A stretch of 41,775 nucleotides of DNA, taken from Sporolactobacillus kofuensis. Its GTDB lineage: Bacteria; Bacillota; Bacilli; Bacillales; Sporolactobacillaceae. The translations under genes were made by a program, and so were the position numbers. Position 1 is the first letter of the stretch; each line of letters starts with the position of its first letter. This document shows positions 5,253 to 12,894 of the stretch, piece by piece. The stretch is taken from assembly GCF_024125425.1 (NCBI RefSeq), contig NZ_JAMXWN010000019.1, positions 1 through 41,775 on the forward strand, in the 5' to 3' direction. The notes beneath the pieces are model-generated. The model was not told the origin of the DNA. It searched no databases and saw only the letters and a program-made list of their open reading frames with translations.

Positions 5253-6552
5253 AGTATTTTAGTTTCTGTCCCGGATGAATCAGGTCAGAGCGCAAATGAT
5301 TAATAGATTTGATATGTGCAACGGTTGTCTTGTGAGTACGTGAGATCGACCACAGTGAATCACCTGATCGAACATTATAAACATGTGTCGATGGCTTAAC
5401 AGTTTGCTTAGATGCTGTTTTTGTCAGCCTCAGGTGCTGTCCTGGATAAATAACAGTTGAATGTAATCCATTGAGCGACATGATCGTGCGATAGCTTACG
5501 CCATGTGCTTTGCCAATACCGCTCAGTGTGTCGCCTGGTTTAACTGTGTATGTTGATGTCACAGTTTTCTTAACAGGCACTTTTGTAACCTGTTTGATTA
5601 CTTTTGCAGGTGCAGGCTTAACTCCGGATTTCAGTTTAGAGAGCAAGGCAAGGTTCTGTGCAGCCGTACCACTGTAATTTGCAATACCGTAAGACTTGGC
5701 CAGTGTCGCACGTGCTGAATAACTCCATGCCTTTTTATGCTGCTTGAGCCAATTAACAAGGCTTATGCTGCCAATCTTTTTAACGACCTTTGTAGGTGTA
5801 GAATTTGGAGCGATATTGGTGTCGCTATACTTGCCGGCGTAGTCCTGCGACACGTCAAAATAGCCACTCATACCTTTAAACTTGTAGCTTGAGGACCATT
5901 GCCAAGAACCCTTGATACCTTTGTACCACTGTGGTTCTTTAGTGCCGCCGTTGTATCTTGCCAACCACGGATCAGAGACTGAGAGTTTGCTAGGATCAAG
6001 GTTACTGTTATAAAAGCTAGATCCGGAGTAAAGGTCCACGATCGGATATCCAAGCTGGTGCATCTGGCTGATAAACGCATTAACAGCGACAGTCATTTGG
6101 TCGCGATTCGACTTCTTGATTTCAACATCCACTACGACGATGCCATCTTTTAGCTTGTCAAAACCGACATACTTTAATTGCTGATTAAAATAGTCAGCTT
6201 CTGCTTTTGCTCCCGAAGTTGTACCCGATCTAAAAAAATGATATGCATTGACCGACATGCCTGCTTGTGATGCATTGGCAATATTGACACTGGCAGCTTG
6301 GTCAATAAAGTTGGTACCATCACTAACCTTTACGACAACCCCATCTACTCCACTCGCCTTTAGTGTTTGATAAAACGACAAAGGTAAGCCGCTTTTGGAG
6401 TTGTGATGAGACACATCAATAAAATCTACTTTTGGTGCTGCGTGTACCGGCGCAATAAAAGAGAGCACCAACGCAATCGTTAGTGCTCCGGAAACAAATC
6501 CATTTAGTAATCTTTTCAAAGCTAATCGCTTCCTTTTATGATATTTTCCCAT
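5251..6552 (-). CDS. Secreted endolysin: GH25 muramidase with two LysM repeats
   Basis: 433 aa from ATG 6552, which follows AAAGGAGG; the upstream extension is rejected. Residues 1-38 form a Sec signal peptide (KRKR, hydrophobic core, then APVHAAP as cleavage region). Residues 40-235 are a GH25 N-acetylmuramidase: DFIDVSHHN at the start, VVVDVEIKK with catalytic acids, and WQWSS near the end. Residues about 345-388 and 390-433 are LysM peptidoglycan-binding repeats (YTVKPGDTLSGIGKAHGVS; YNVRSGDSLWSISRTHKT). It cleaves cell-wall glycan. A signal peptide means export need not depend on the holin. Confidence 0.92.
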   Translation of the reverse strand: MGKYHKRKRLALKRLLNGFVSGALTIALVLSFIAPVHAAPKVDFIDVSHHNSKSGLPLSFYQTLKASGVDGVVVKVSDGTNFIDQAASVNIANASQAGMSVNAYHFFRSGTTSGAKAEADYFNQQLKYVGFDKLKDGIVVVDVEIKKSNRDQMTVAVNAFISQMHQLGYPIVDLYSGSSFYNSNLDPSKLSVSDPWLARYNGGTKEPQWYKGIKGSWQWSSSYKFKGMSGYFDVSQDYAGKYSDTNIAPNSTPTKVVKKIGSISLVNWLKQHKKAWSYSARATLAKSYGIANYSGTAAQNLALLSKLKSGVKPAPAKVIKQVTKVPVKKTVTSTYTVKPGDTLSGIGKAHGVSYRTIMSLNGLHSTVIYPGQHLRLTKTASKQTVKPSTHVYNVRSGDSLWSISRTHKTTVAHIKSINHLRSDLIHPGQKLKY

Positions 6553-6604
6553 TTTTGAATTCGCCTCCTTTCGGTATATGTAAAAATAGCGCCCATTTGG
6601 ACGC

Positions 6605-6913
6605 TTACTTGTTAAAGAAATAATTGACGATAATGCTGATAACACTGGCAACACCGCCGACCGTTACAGCGATTTTACCGATTGCCTTCCATGTCCAGAT
6701 ATGGGCTTCTTGCTTCTTCTGCTGAATACCCCCAAGCATGGTCAGCATCTTCGAATTCTGCTCACGTAGAAACTTGTTTGATTCATCATTACGGGCATTG
6801 CCATCCAAAATTTGATCAGAAAGTTTCTGTATTTTCGCATCGAGTTTTTCCTGACCACCCTCCAATTGCTCAATTCGTTTCTCATGATTCTCCAGTCTCT
6901 CTGTTGTATCCAC
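6605..6913 (-). CDS. XhlA-like small membrane protein of the lysis module
   Basis: 102 aa from GTG 6913, which has AAGGGGG upstream; the ATG at 6973 would run through terminator 6935-6960. Residues 1-65 are a coiled coil (ERLENHEKRIEQLEGG, then KIQKLSDQIL), residues 75-100 one membrane helix (IAVTVGGVASVISIIVNYFF). Coiled coil plus C-terminal membrane helix next to the endolysin is the XhlA pattern; in PBSX XhlA assists holin XhlB. Sequence-level identity with XhlA not checked. Confidence 0.7.
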   Translation of the reverse strand: MDTTERLENHEKRIEQLEGGQEKLDAKIQKLSDQILDGNARNDESNKFLREQNSKMLTMLGGIQQKKQEAHIWTWKAIGKIAVTVGGVASVISIIVNYFFNK

Positions 6914-6934
6914 CCTGTCATCCCCCTTTTTATG

Positions 6935-6960
6935 CAAAATAAAAAGACCGTTTCCGGTCT
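6935..6960 (-). terminator. Late-operon terminator, GAAA tetraloop
   Basis: AGACCG-GAAA-CGGTCT on the - strand, followed by TTTTATTTTG. It lies between the SGNH region and the XhlA-like gene and shares the CAAAATAAAAAG (+ strand) tail with three other late terminators. Confidence 0.85.
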
Positions 6961-7007
6961 GAAAATGGATCATCTCCTTTTGTGGGATAAGTTACCAACT
7001 AAAAACG

Positions 7008-7034
7008 ACAAAATAAAAAGAGCCCGAAGGCTCT
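7008..7034 (-). terminator. Late-operon terminator, TTCG tetraloop
   Basis: AGAGCC-TTCG-GGCTCT on the - strand, then TTTTATTTTG. Only 50 bp before the next terminator (6935-6960), so transcription into the lysis genes meets two in a row. Confidence 0.85.
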
Positions 7035-7044
7035 CAGTTACTGC

Positions 7045-7394
7045 TTATTTTCTTCTTGTTTGAACAGGTTTACCGTTTTCGATATCACGTTTAGATCTTA
7101 TGAGGTACGCTCTTAAATTAAAGTAAAAACTATGTCCTGAAAACGGTCTTATATCATTTGCTCCGGCATCCAAAAACGAGTACAAATAGTTTACCTTTTC
7201 TTCGAAATTGGTCGATTTATTATTTTGCAACTGCAAAATGTAGGCATATATTTTACTTGCTGGTTCTTTGTTCCATTTCCAGCGCTATATCCATTGGTAT
7301 AACTTAGCGTTGAAGGAGATTTTGCCCACCTTTTTAAACACCAAAACATTTTTCTAAATTCTTTTTCACGGTCAAACAAGAGATCATCCCCCAT
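7045..7394 (-). pseudogene. Possibly frameshifted small gene
   Basis: Two overlapping open frames lie head to tail: 7191-7394 (67 aa, from ATG 7394) and 7045-7236 (63 aa, no SD). The second is well coding-like (FEEKVNYLYSFLDAGANDI) but has neither a good start nor an SD, and its frame opens only after a TAG near 7285. Joining them by a 1-nt shift near 7260-7280 gives one protein of about 110 aa. The simplest view is a decayed accessory gene; two real small genes cannot be excluded. No family recognised. Confidence 0.35.
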
Positions 7395-7464
7395 CCTGAT
7401 AACCCGATTTTAAATCCATATTGTTAGGATGGAAAGATATTTTGAGTTGCTGCGCAGTTGCGTC

Positions 7465-8163
7465 CTACTGGTTAACATAATTAATTATTGCTTTCTTCCA
7501 CAAAAGATATCCTTCACCAGCTAAATGAATTCCATCTTTTGTCAAATATGGTTTGAGCTGATTTTTATTGTCAGCAAAAACCTTATAAAGATTTATATAC
7601 TTATATCCGAAACCACCAGCAATTTTTTGCAACTGGCTATTCACGTTTTTAATATCATTGTTCGTGAATATAAATGATGTATTTGTATCCGTGTTGACTG
7701 GTAGAATGCTTTGAACAAATACTTTTGTATTTGGGGATTTGTCTTTTATTATAGAGAGTATATATTTATAGTTTGATAAAAGTTTGTCTTTTGATACCCC
7801 TCTCTGCAAATCATTTATCCCTGCCATAATGAAAATTTTTTCTGGTTTACCTTTAGTTATTTCACCAATTCTAGACAGTATATTTCCAGTTGTATCATAA
7901 TCAATGCCACGATTTCTAATACTGCTATTGTTAAATAATTCATCCCATTCGCATCGCTGAGTAATACTGTCTCCAACAAACACTATATTGTCTTTTTTGA
8001 TTGGGAGAAGTTTAAATAAAGAAGTCCTGTGATAATGTGTTGCATAAATTACATCAATCTTACTTGTCGTATTAAATTTTTTTATTGCATATGCAGTGCC
8101 ACCAAGTACAAATATTAAATTAAAAATTAATGACAAAATAAGTAAGACTTTTAATTTTTTCAC
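7465..8163 (-). CDS. Exported SGNH/GDSL hydrolase
   Basis: 232 aa from GTG 8163. Residues 1-25 form a signal peptide or N-terminal anchor (LLILSLIFNLIFVLGG). SGNH blocks are intact: block I FVGDSITQR (Ser, about residue 67), the GIND block (MAGINDLQRG) and block V KDGIHLAGEGY with catalytic Asp and His. The family removes acyl or acetyl groups from sugars and lipids; an exported one may act on cell-wall or capsule O-acetyl groups. The gene is AT-rich compared with neighbours and sits between tail and lysis modules, suggesting a later acquisition. Substrate unknown. Confidence 0.8.
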   Translation of the reverse strand: MKKLKVLLILSLIFNLIFVLGGTAYAIKKFNTTSKIDVIYATHYHRTSLFKLLPIKKDNIVFVGDSITQRCEWDELFNNSSIRNRGIDYDTTGNILSRIGEITKGKPEKIFIMAGINDLQRGVSKDKLLSNYKYILSIIKDKSPNTKVFVQSILPVNTDTNTSFIFTNNDIKNVNSQLQKIAGGFGYKYINLYKVFADNKNQLKPYLTKDGIHLAGEGYLLWKKAIINYVNQ

Positions 8164-8234
8164 AGTTCAGCCCCATTTTTTAATGTTTTCCCTTATTTTA
8201 CCACGTTTTATTTTCAATAAATTATAAATTTTGT

Positions 8235-8525
8235 TTATGCAGCTTGTCCTTCTTCCAATATATCAATCGCATCACTGTAATCATCAACCGTTTTCAAATA
8301 TTCATACCCTTGTTTATAAAAATTAGCAGATTGATCCGATATGCTAGGTACAAAAGAATATGTTTTCTGCTTAATAAAATTTTCTTTCATTGAATCGCTG
8401 TAGACAAAAACAACAATATTCAGGGTTTCTTTGTTTCCGTTTATGGAGTCAATTTGATGATAGGCTTGTTCAAATGTAATATCTTGTCCGTAAACATTTA
8501 AGCTCACAGATTTCTTTAATGCCAT
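8235..8525 (-). CDS. Hypothetical protein downstream of baseplate gene
   Basis: 96 aa from ATG 8525 with AAGGGTG upstream. The N terminus is beta-like (KKSVSLNVYGQDITFEQAY), followed by NIVVFVYSDSMKENF and an acidic C terminus. Small proteins of this shape commonly follow the receptor-binding gene in Bacilli siphophages, but I cannot name a family. No membrane segment. Confidence 0.6.
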   Translation of the reverse strand: MALKKSVSLNVYGQDITFEQAYHQIDSINGNKETLNIVVFVYSDSMKENFIKQKTYSFVPSISDQSANFYKQGYEYLKTVDDYSDAIDILEEGQAA

Positions 8526-8549
8526 TTTTATCACCCTTTTTCTAATAGA

Positions 8550-10511
8550 TTATTGCACACTAAAGTAGATTCCATTTAACGTTGCATACGTATTCTTGAC
8601 GTTTTTGTAAATGCTCACGTCTCCATTAATATCAATTTTTAAAAACCCAGAAACAGGCAAGGAATTAGTTATGTCAAATGAGACAATAGGGCATAGTAAT
8701 GGGCTTAAAGGTCTCATACCTTGAGGTAAGTTTGTTATGACAGTTCCCTCGGCTGATGTCCCATTTGCAATTAAACCCGCTAAATATACCACGCCATTTT
8801 TTTTAAAGCATTTTGCTGAATCAAACAATCCAGATGGATTACTTACCCACGAATTTTGCAGACTTAATGTTTGAGGACTTTTATCAACCGTTTCTCCCGA
8901 AATAGTCTTAGCTATTTTAATTCCACTCACATAGTATATTTTCCCAGCATCCACTTTTGCTGCACTAAATTCTATGAAATATAATCCAATACCTGGAAGA
9001 GTTAAGGTTTCAATGACATCTCTAGTATTTCCCGTTGTACCGCTTATAGTTGCTAAATCCACACCAAAATTTTGTATAGTAATATTGCCATAAGTAGTTC
9101 CTTCCATACCAAATATGTTGAGAACTGTACCTACTTTGTCATTGAAAAATAAAAAGGCTATTTTTTCCGCTGGTTTTGAATTATCTAGGTTATAATAGGT
9201 TCTTAAAAGTGCATTGCTCGTAAAGTCTGTTTTAGTTGATGCACTGTTAAACACATAAGGAGCGGTGAATGAAATAAAATCTTTGTCATTAAAATCTGCT
9301 TTATAAAGAAATGCGAGTGCGTCTTTAATAATAATATCTGCAAGTATAGAATAATCAACAAGGTGAACGGTACCATCATAAAAGGAATTATTAATTGTGT
9401 TATTTTTCCATAACCGTATTAACTCTTCTTGCATATCGACATACTCATGTCCTTGCTCTTTTGCGATAAATTCACATGCCTTTGCATAATTTCGGTTAAC
9501 AAGATCATAGTTTCTTGTTGCATCGTTCGCATGATCTATACTTGCGGTAGGTGACATTAAAATGGCTTCAATTCCTGATGCTTTAGCTTTCCTAGCCATT
9601 GATCGCAAGTTACTTACGTAGGTGTCATAATCAATATCATTGACACCGTTGTGATCATTTAGCCCCCACATAATGATAACTAAATCTGGCGATTGACTAG
9701 TTACATTTGCATCAAAATTAGCCAAGCCATAACTTGAAGTTTGACCTGGATATCCTTTATTTACAACGGTAATACCACTATATCCATAAATATATTGAAG
9801 TTTCGTTTGCAAAACCGCAGGATAATTATTTGCAGTTTGTATTGCTCCTGTACGATAGCCCCAAGTCACGCTATCGCCAAAGCAAACAATTACAACAGGC
9901 TCTTTATTTAATAATTTTCTACGTGTTTTGTTAATCGTATGAGACGCAATATCCGCCAACTGCGCAGCAACTGAATCGTTATTTGCGTTGTAATCAACCA
10001 CTTTGACGAAGTTATCGAGATTGAGCGTATCGTAATCTGTTTTGAGCTGATTAATCTGCTGAATAAGAGTAGTCACGTCGCTCATGTAGTCCTGTGCCGC
10101 TGTTGTCCCTGTTAGCGCATCTGCAATCACATTAAACGTAAAGTTACCTGTAGACACTCGATTTGTTGGGTTCTGTAGGTCGGCATTCTGCTCTTCAAAG
10201 GCAAAGTAAGCCACATCGATTTGACCAAGAACAGCAAAAATTTCATTGACGAGTGTATATTCCAATTTACCTTGTTCAGCATCAATAACATTGATCGTGC
10301 CAAACTGTGTGCCATCGTCACGGATGTAATGCCCGTCCGGTGTCAGACATTCAAAGATCGGATTCATCCCCGTAAAATCAAAAGGCAGGCCGTTTTGCGT
10401 GACCTGCACCGAGAAAACATTCGAATCATAGTCGTTCCGGCGAATCTCTATGTGAGGAACAATCCCTCTACCCGATAAATCTAATACAAGATTAAAAAGT
10501 TTATTTGTCAT
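8550..10511 (-). CDS. Baseplate BppU-type protein carrying an SGNH hydrolase domain
   Basis: 653 aa from ATG 10511 after GGAGG. Residues 1-135 resemble the BppU N-terminal domain (DLSGRGIVPHIEIRRNDYD; later GNFTFNVIAD), which attaches to the siphophage baseplate. A helical linker (150-195) leads to an SGNH domain, about 205-400: VVIVCFGDSVTWG (Ser), MWGLNDHNG (Asn) and FYDGTVHLVD (Asp-His). Residues 420-653 are beta-rich, likely carbohydrate or receptor binding. The protein probably sits on the tail tip and de-esterifies surface polysaccharide during adsorption. Start at 6 nt after the Tal gene. Confidence 0.85.
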   Translation of the reverse strand: MTNKLFNLVLDLSGRGIVPHIEIRRNDYDSNVFSVQVTQNGLPFDFTGMNPIFECLTPDGHYIRDDGTQFGTINVIDAEQGKLEYTLVNEIFAVLGQIDVAYFAFEEQNADLQNPTNRVSTGNFTFNVIADALTGTTAAQDYMSDVTTLIQQINQLKTDYDTLNLDNFVKVVDYNANNDSVAAQLADIASHTINKTRRKLLNKEPVVIVCFGDSVTWGYRTGAIQTANNYPAVLQTKLQYIYGYSGITVVNKGYPGQTSSYGLANFDANVTSQSPDLVIIMWGLNDHNGVNDIDYDTYVSNLRSMARKAKASGIEAILMSPTASIDHANDATRNYDLVNRNYAKACEFIAKEQGHEYVDMQEELIRLWKNNTINNSFYDGTVHLVDYSILADIIIKDALAFLYKADFNDKDFISFTAPYVFNSASTKTDFTSNALLRTYYNLDNSKPAEKIAFLFFNDKVGTVLNIFGMEGTTYGNITIQNFGVDLATISGTTGNTRDVIETLTLPGIGLYFIEFSAAKVDAGKIYYVSGIKIAKTISGETVDKSPQTLSLQNSWVSNPSGLFDSAKCFKKNGVVYLAGLIANGTSAEGTVITNLPQGMRPLSPLLCPIVSFDITNSLPVSGFLKIDINGDVSIYKNVKNTYATLNGIYFSVQ

Positions 10512-10516
10512 GCTGA

Positions 10517-12136
10517 TCAGCCTCCAAGCCCTGTGATACGTTGCTCGAAATTAGATAAAACATTATTTAACGCCTGAGTTGATCCGGGATTAGCCGGATC
10601 GGTTACGGTTGGGTTGTATATATTGTCCAAACCATTACTGCTCAACCAGTTTCTTAAAATTGCAGTGGTTTCATCGTCTTTTTTAAGTTGCCAAATATCG
10701 GAGCGTATGGCCTGAAGGATTGCGTCTAATAATTCAACCGTGTTTTCAGATAATGTTCCATCAGACGCATAGACCGGATTTAGAACGGCCGGATTGAAAT
10801 AAATAGCATCTGGTCCGCCTGATTGCTCCGTGTGGTCATCTGGTCCGCCTCCAGAATTTTGCCCCCATAACCATGTGCGCAGCGTCTGTAATCCTGTTTT
10901 TGATAGATTGGTCAGTATTTGGGTTGGATCATAACCGCTTGAAAATGCCGTATTCGGTCCCACGCTGCACTGACTATCAGGCAAACGTCCTTCGGATTTG
11001 GCCAGATCTAGTTTTCCACTCGCAGTCGTGACCTGGTTGAGCAGATCCAATCCAGCAGAAGATGTCTGAACGACATTATTAATTTGTTGAGTAGTTGTTT
11101 GGGATTGGCTTGTCAATTGATCCGTCAGACTGTACAATGCCGTCGACAACTGTACAGTGGACAGCCATGGTTGAAGCACATTGTACGTCCTCTGTGCAAG
11201 CCGTGACGCCAAAGTGACCTTAAGTTTCGGATCATACACCCGAACAACATCACCAATCAGTGGTATCCCGTCTTTCTTATCCAATATCACTTGCATGATG
11301 TAGGTAATTCTCGGCATCGAAAGCACGGATAAAACACTTACGGCCCACAGTTTCAATGCTGTTGGATCACTGATTTGATCATTAGTCTGCTCATAGCACT
11401 TCACTTTGCGAGATTTTCCAGTAGCATCATACCACTGATAGTTCTCTATGAAGTCAGATCCACCATTTGCAGTGGATATTGTGATTGGATTACCGTCAGC
11501 GTCATTGGCTCCATATGCCCTCATACGAGTATAGAGGTACCGACTGTCTACCGTCCGTTGATTGCTCTGCAGATTCTTACTGTAGGCATATAAAAGACCG
11601 TTGTCCTCCCCAACTTGTGTGAGGAGTGAAACGGTCTTTTCTACCGTGTCGAACTGCAATTCGCCACTGAATATCGACGGTAATGACATAATAGCAGCCA
11701 GTGGATTTGTTACTTCTGTAAGAACAAACTCCACAGTATTGTTTATTTGTACTGTTCCGACCGTCCAATCAGATGTGGCAAGTAAAGTCTCTAATACCGA
11801 TTGAGCGGTCGCACCAGTCATTGTAACAGGCTGAATAGGGTCATACTCAGCTAGATCATACCAAAGCGCTTCAGCATAAATCTGAGCCTTCAGTGTGCCT
11901 TGACTGTCCCAACCATTTTGCATCGTGCGTATGACAAAGACCATACCGGCGACTTGTACCTGATCTTCAACATCGAAAAGGTCGAGCTTTGGATCGTCAT
12001 ACGGGAGATTAAACGTCAGAGTCGACTGTCCATTTGTATCAGTAATGATCTGATCAGTGATGATGACATCTGTCGCTTGATTGAGTATGGCTAGACGCTT
12101 GCCTGTGCTGTCATAGATTTGTGGGTAATCAAGCAT
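10517..12136 (-). CDS. Tail-associated protein (Tal / prophage tail endopeptidase-type)
   Basis: 539 aa from ATG 12136, whose A overlaps the Dit stop. Residues 1-340 follow the gp27-like Tal/tail-spike fold of Gram-positive siphophages (ITDTNGQSTLTFNLPYDD; IYAEALWYDLAEYD), forming the hub below Dit. The C-terminal part is linker-like, and no peptidase or lytic motif is visible, so it is probably a structural hub. Order tape measure-Dit-Tal-BppU is the canonical adhesion module. Confidence 0.85.
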   Translation of the reverse strand: MLDYPQIYDSTGKRLAILNQATDVIITDQIITDTNGQSTLTFNLPYDDPKLDLFDVEDQVQVAGMVFVIRTMQNGWDSQGTLKAQIYAEALWYDLAEYDPIQPVTMTGATAQSVLETLLATSDWTVGTVQINNTVEFVLTEVTNPLAAIMSLPSIFSGELQFDTVEKTVSLLTQVGEDNGLLYAYSKNLQSNQRTVDSRYLYTRMRAYGANDADGNPITISTANGGSDFIENYQWYDATGKSRKVKCYEQTNDQISDPTALKLWAVSVLSVLSMPRITYIMQVILDKKDGIPLIGDVVRVYDPKLKVTLASRLAQRTYNVLQPWLSTVQLSTALYSLTDQLTSQSQTTTQQINNVVQTSSAGLDLLNQVTTASGKLDLAKSEGRLPDSQCSVGPNTAFSSGYDPTQILTNLSKTGLQTLRTWLWGQNSGGGPDDHTEQSGGPDAIYFNPAVLNPVYASDGTLSENTVELLDAILQAIRSDIWQLKKDDETTAILRNWLSSNGLDNIYNPTVTDPANPGSTQALNNVLSNFEQRITGLGG

Positions 12137-12894
12137 TATAACCACCTCTCCCGATAAGCAACAGACAGATTTAAAGCTTCACTGGACGATAACGTGTTAA
12201 TACCCGGTTGCAGCTTAGGAAAATCTCCATCCCAATATTGGATGGCATTCTCGTCATTCAATTTGTAGGTCATTTCTCCAGTATCGATGACTAATGTATC
12301 ACCATCGTCGAGTGTTCCTGTAAAAGCCATGTCAATACCGTTTAAAGACAGCGTAAAATCTGATACTTCACTATCGGCAGTAACAGTTAAAATAATCGGT
12401 GTCTCATAAGTTCCGTAGTTTAGCAGTGATGTACTACTTTCCCCATCAGAAACCCACTCTACTGTTTTTTCTTGGACCGCATAAATAAACGGATCATCGC
12501 ACTTAAATCCGAGTGGAAAATCCGCTGTTGTTGGTGTGAATTTTATTTGTGACTCGGTTACGGCTGATGTGTATTTTGCCATGTAGAATCGTCCTGGATC
12601 ATCATCAAAAACGAGACGTTGATAGCCTTCAACCGGATTAAACAAAGAAGCAAAAGCTAGAATATTATTAATTAAGTCTCTTCGATCTGATCCTTCCATC
12701 GTCAGGTTAATTGTTAGAGGGCGCATGTCCAAATCAGTACCAAAGTCTTTTATTCCCGGCATTCCGTAAATAGCCATTTCGTAATCGCGGGTTTTTGGGA
12801 GCCAGTCCGGTTGTTTGCTAGACAAATAAACACCATAATCGTTGGAATGTATGCCCCCATATGAGAATCCTGGTATGCCCTTAGGTGTTTTCAT
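12136..12894 (-). CDS. Distal tail protein (Dit)
   Basis: 252 aa, ATG overlapping the tape-measure stop (ATGA). The N terminus (GIHSNDYGVYLSSKQPDW) and the beta-sandwich C-terminal half (GTYETPIILTVTADSEVSDF) match siphovirus Dit proteins, whose hexamer forms the baseplate core and connects tail tube to Tal. Length is typical (about 250 aa). Confidence 0.88.
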   Translation of the reverse strand: MKTPKGIPGFSYGGIHSNDYGVYLSSKQPDWLPKTRDYEMAIYGMPGIKDFGTDLDMRPLTINLTMEGSDRRDLINNILAFASLFNPVEGYQRLVFDDDPGRFYMAKYTSAVTESQIKFTPTTADFPLGFKCDDPFIYAVQEKTVEWVSDGESSTSLLNYGTYETPIILTVTADSEVSDFTLSLNGIDMAFTGTLDDGDTLVIDTGEMTYKLNDENAIQYWDGDFPKLQPGINTLSSSEALNLSVAYRERWL

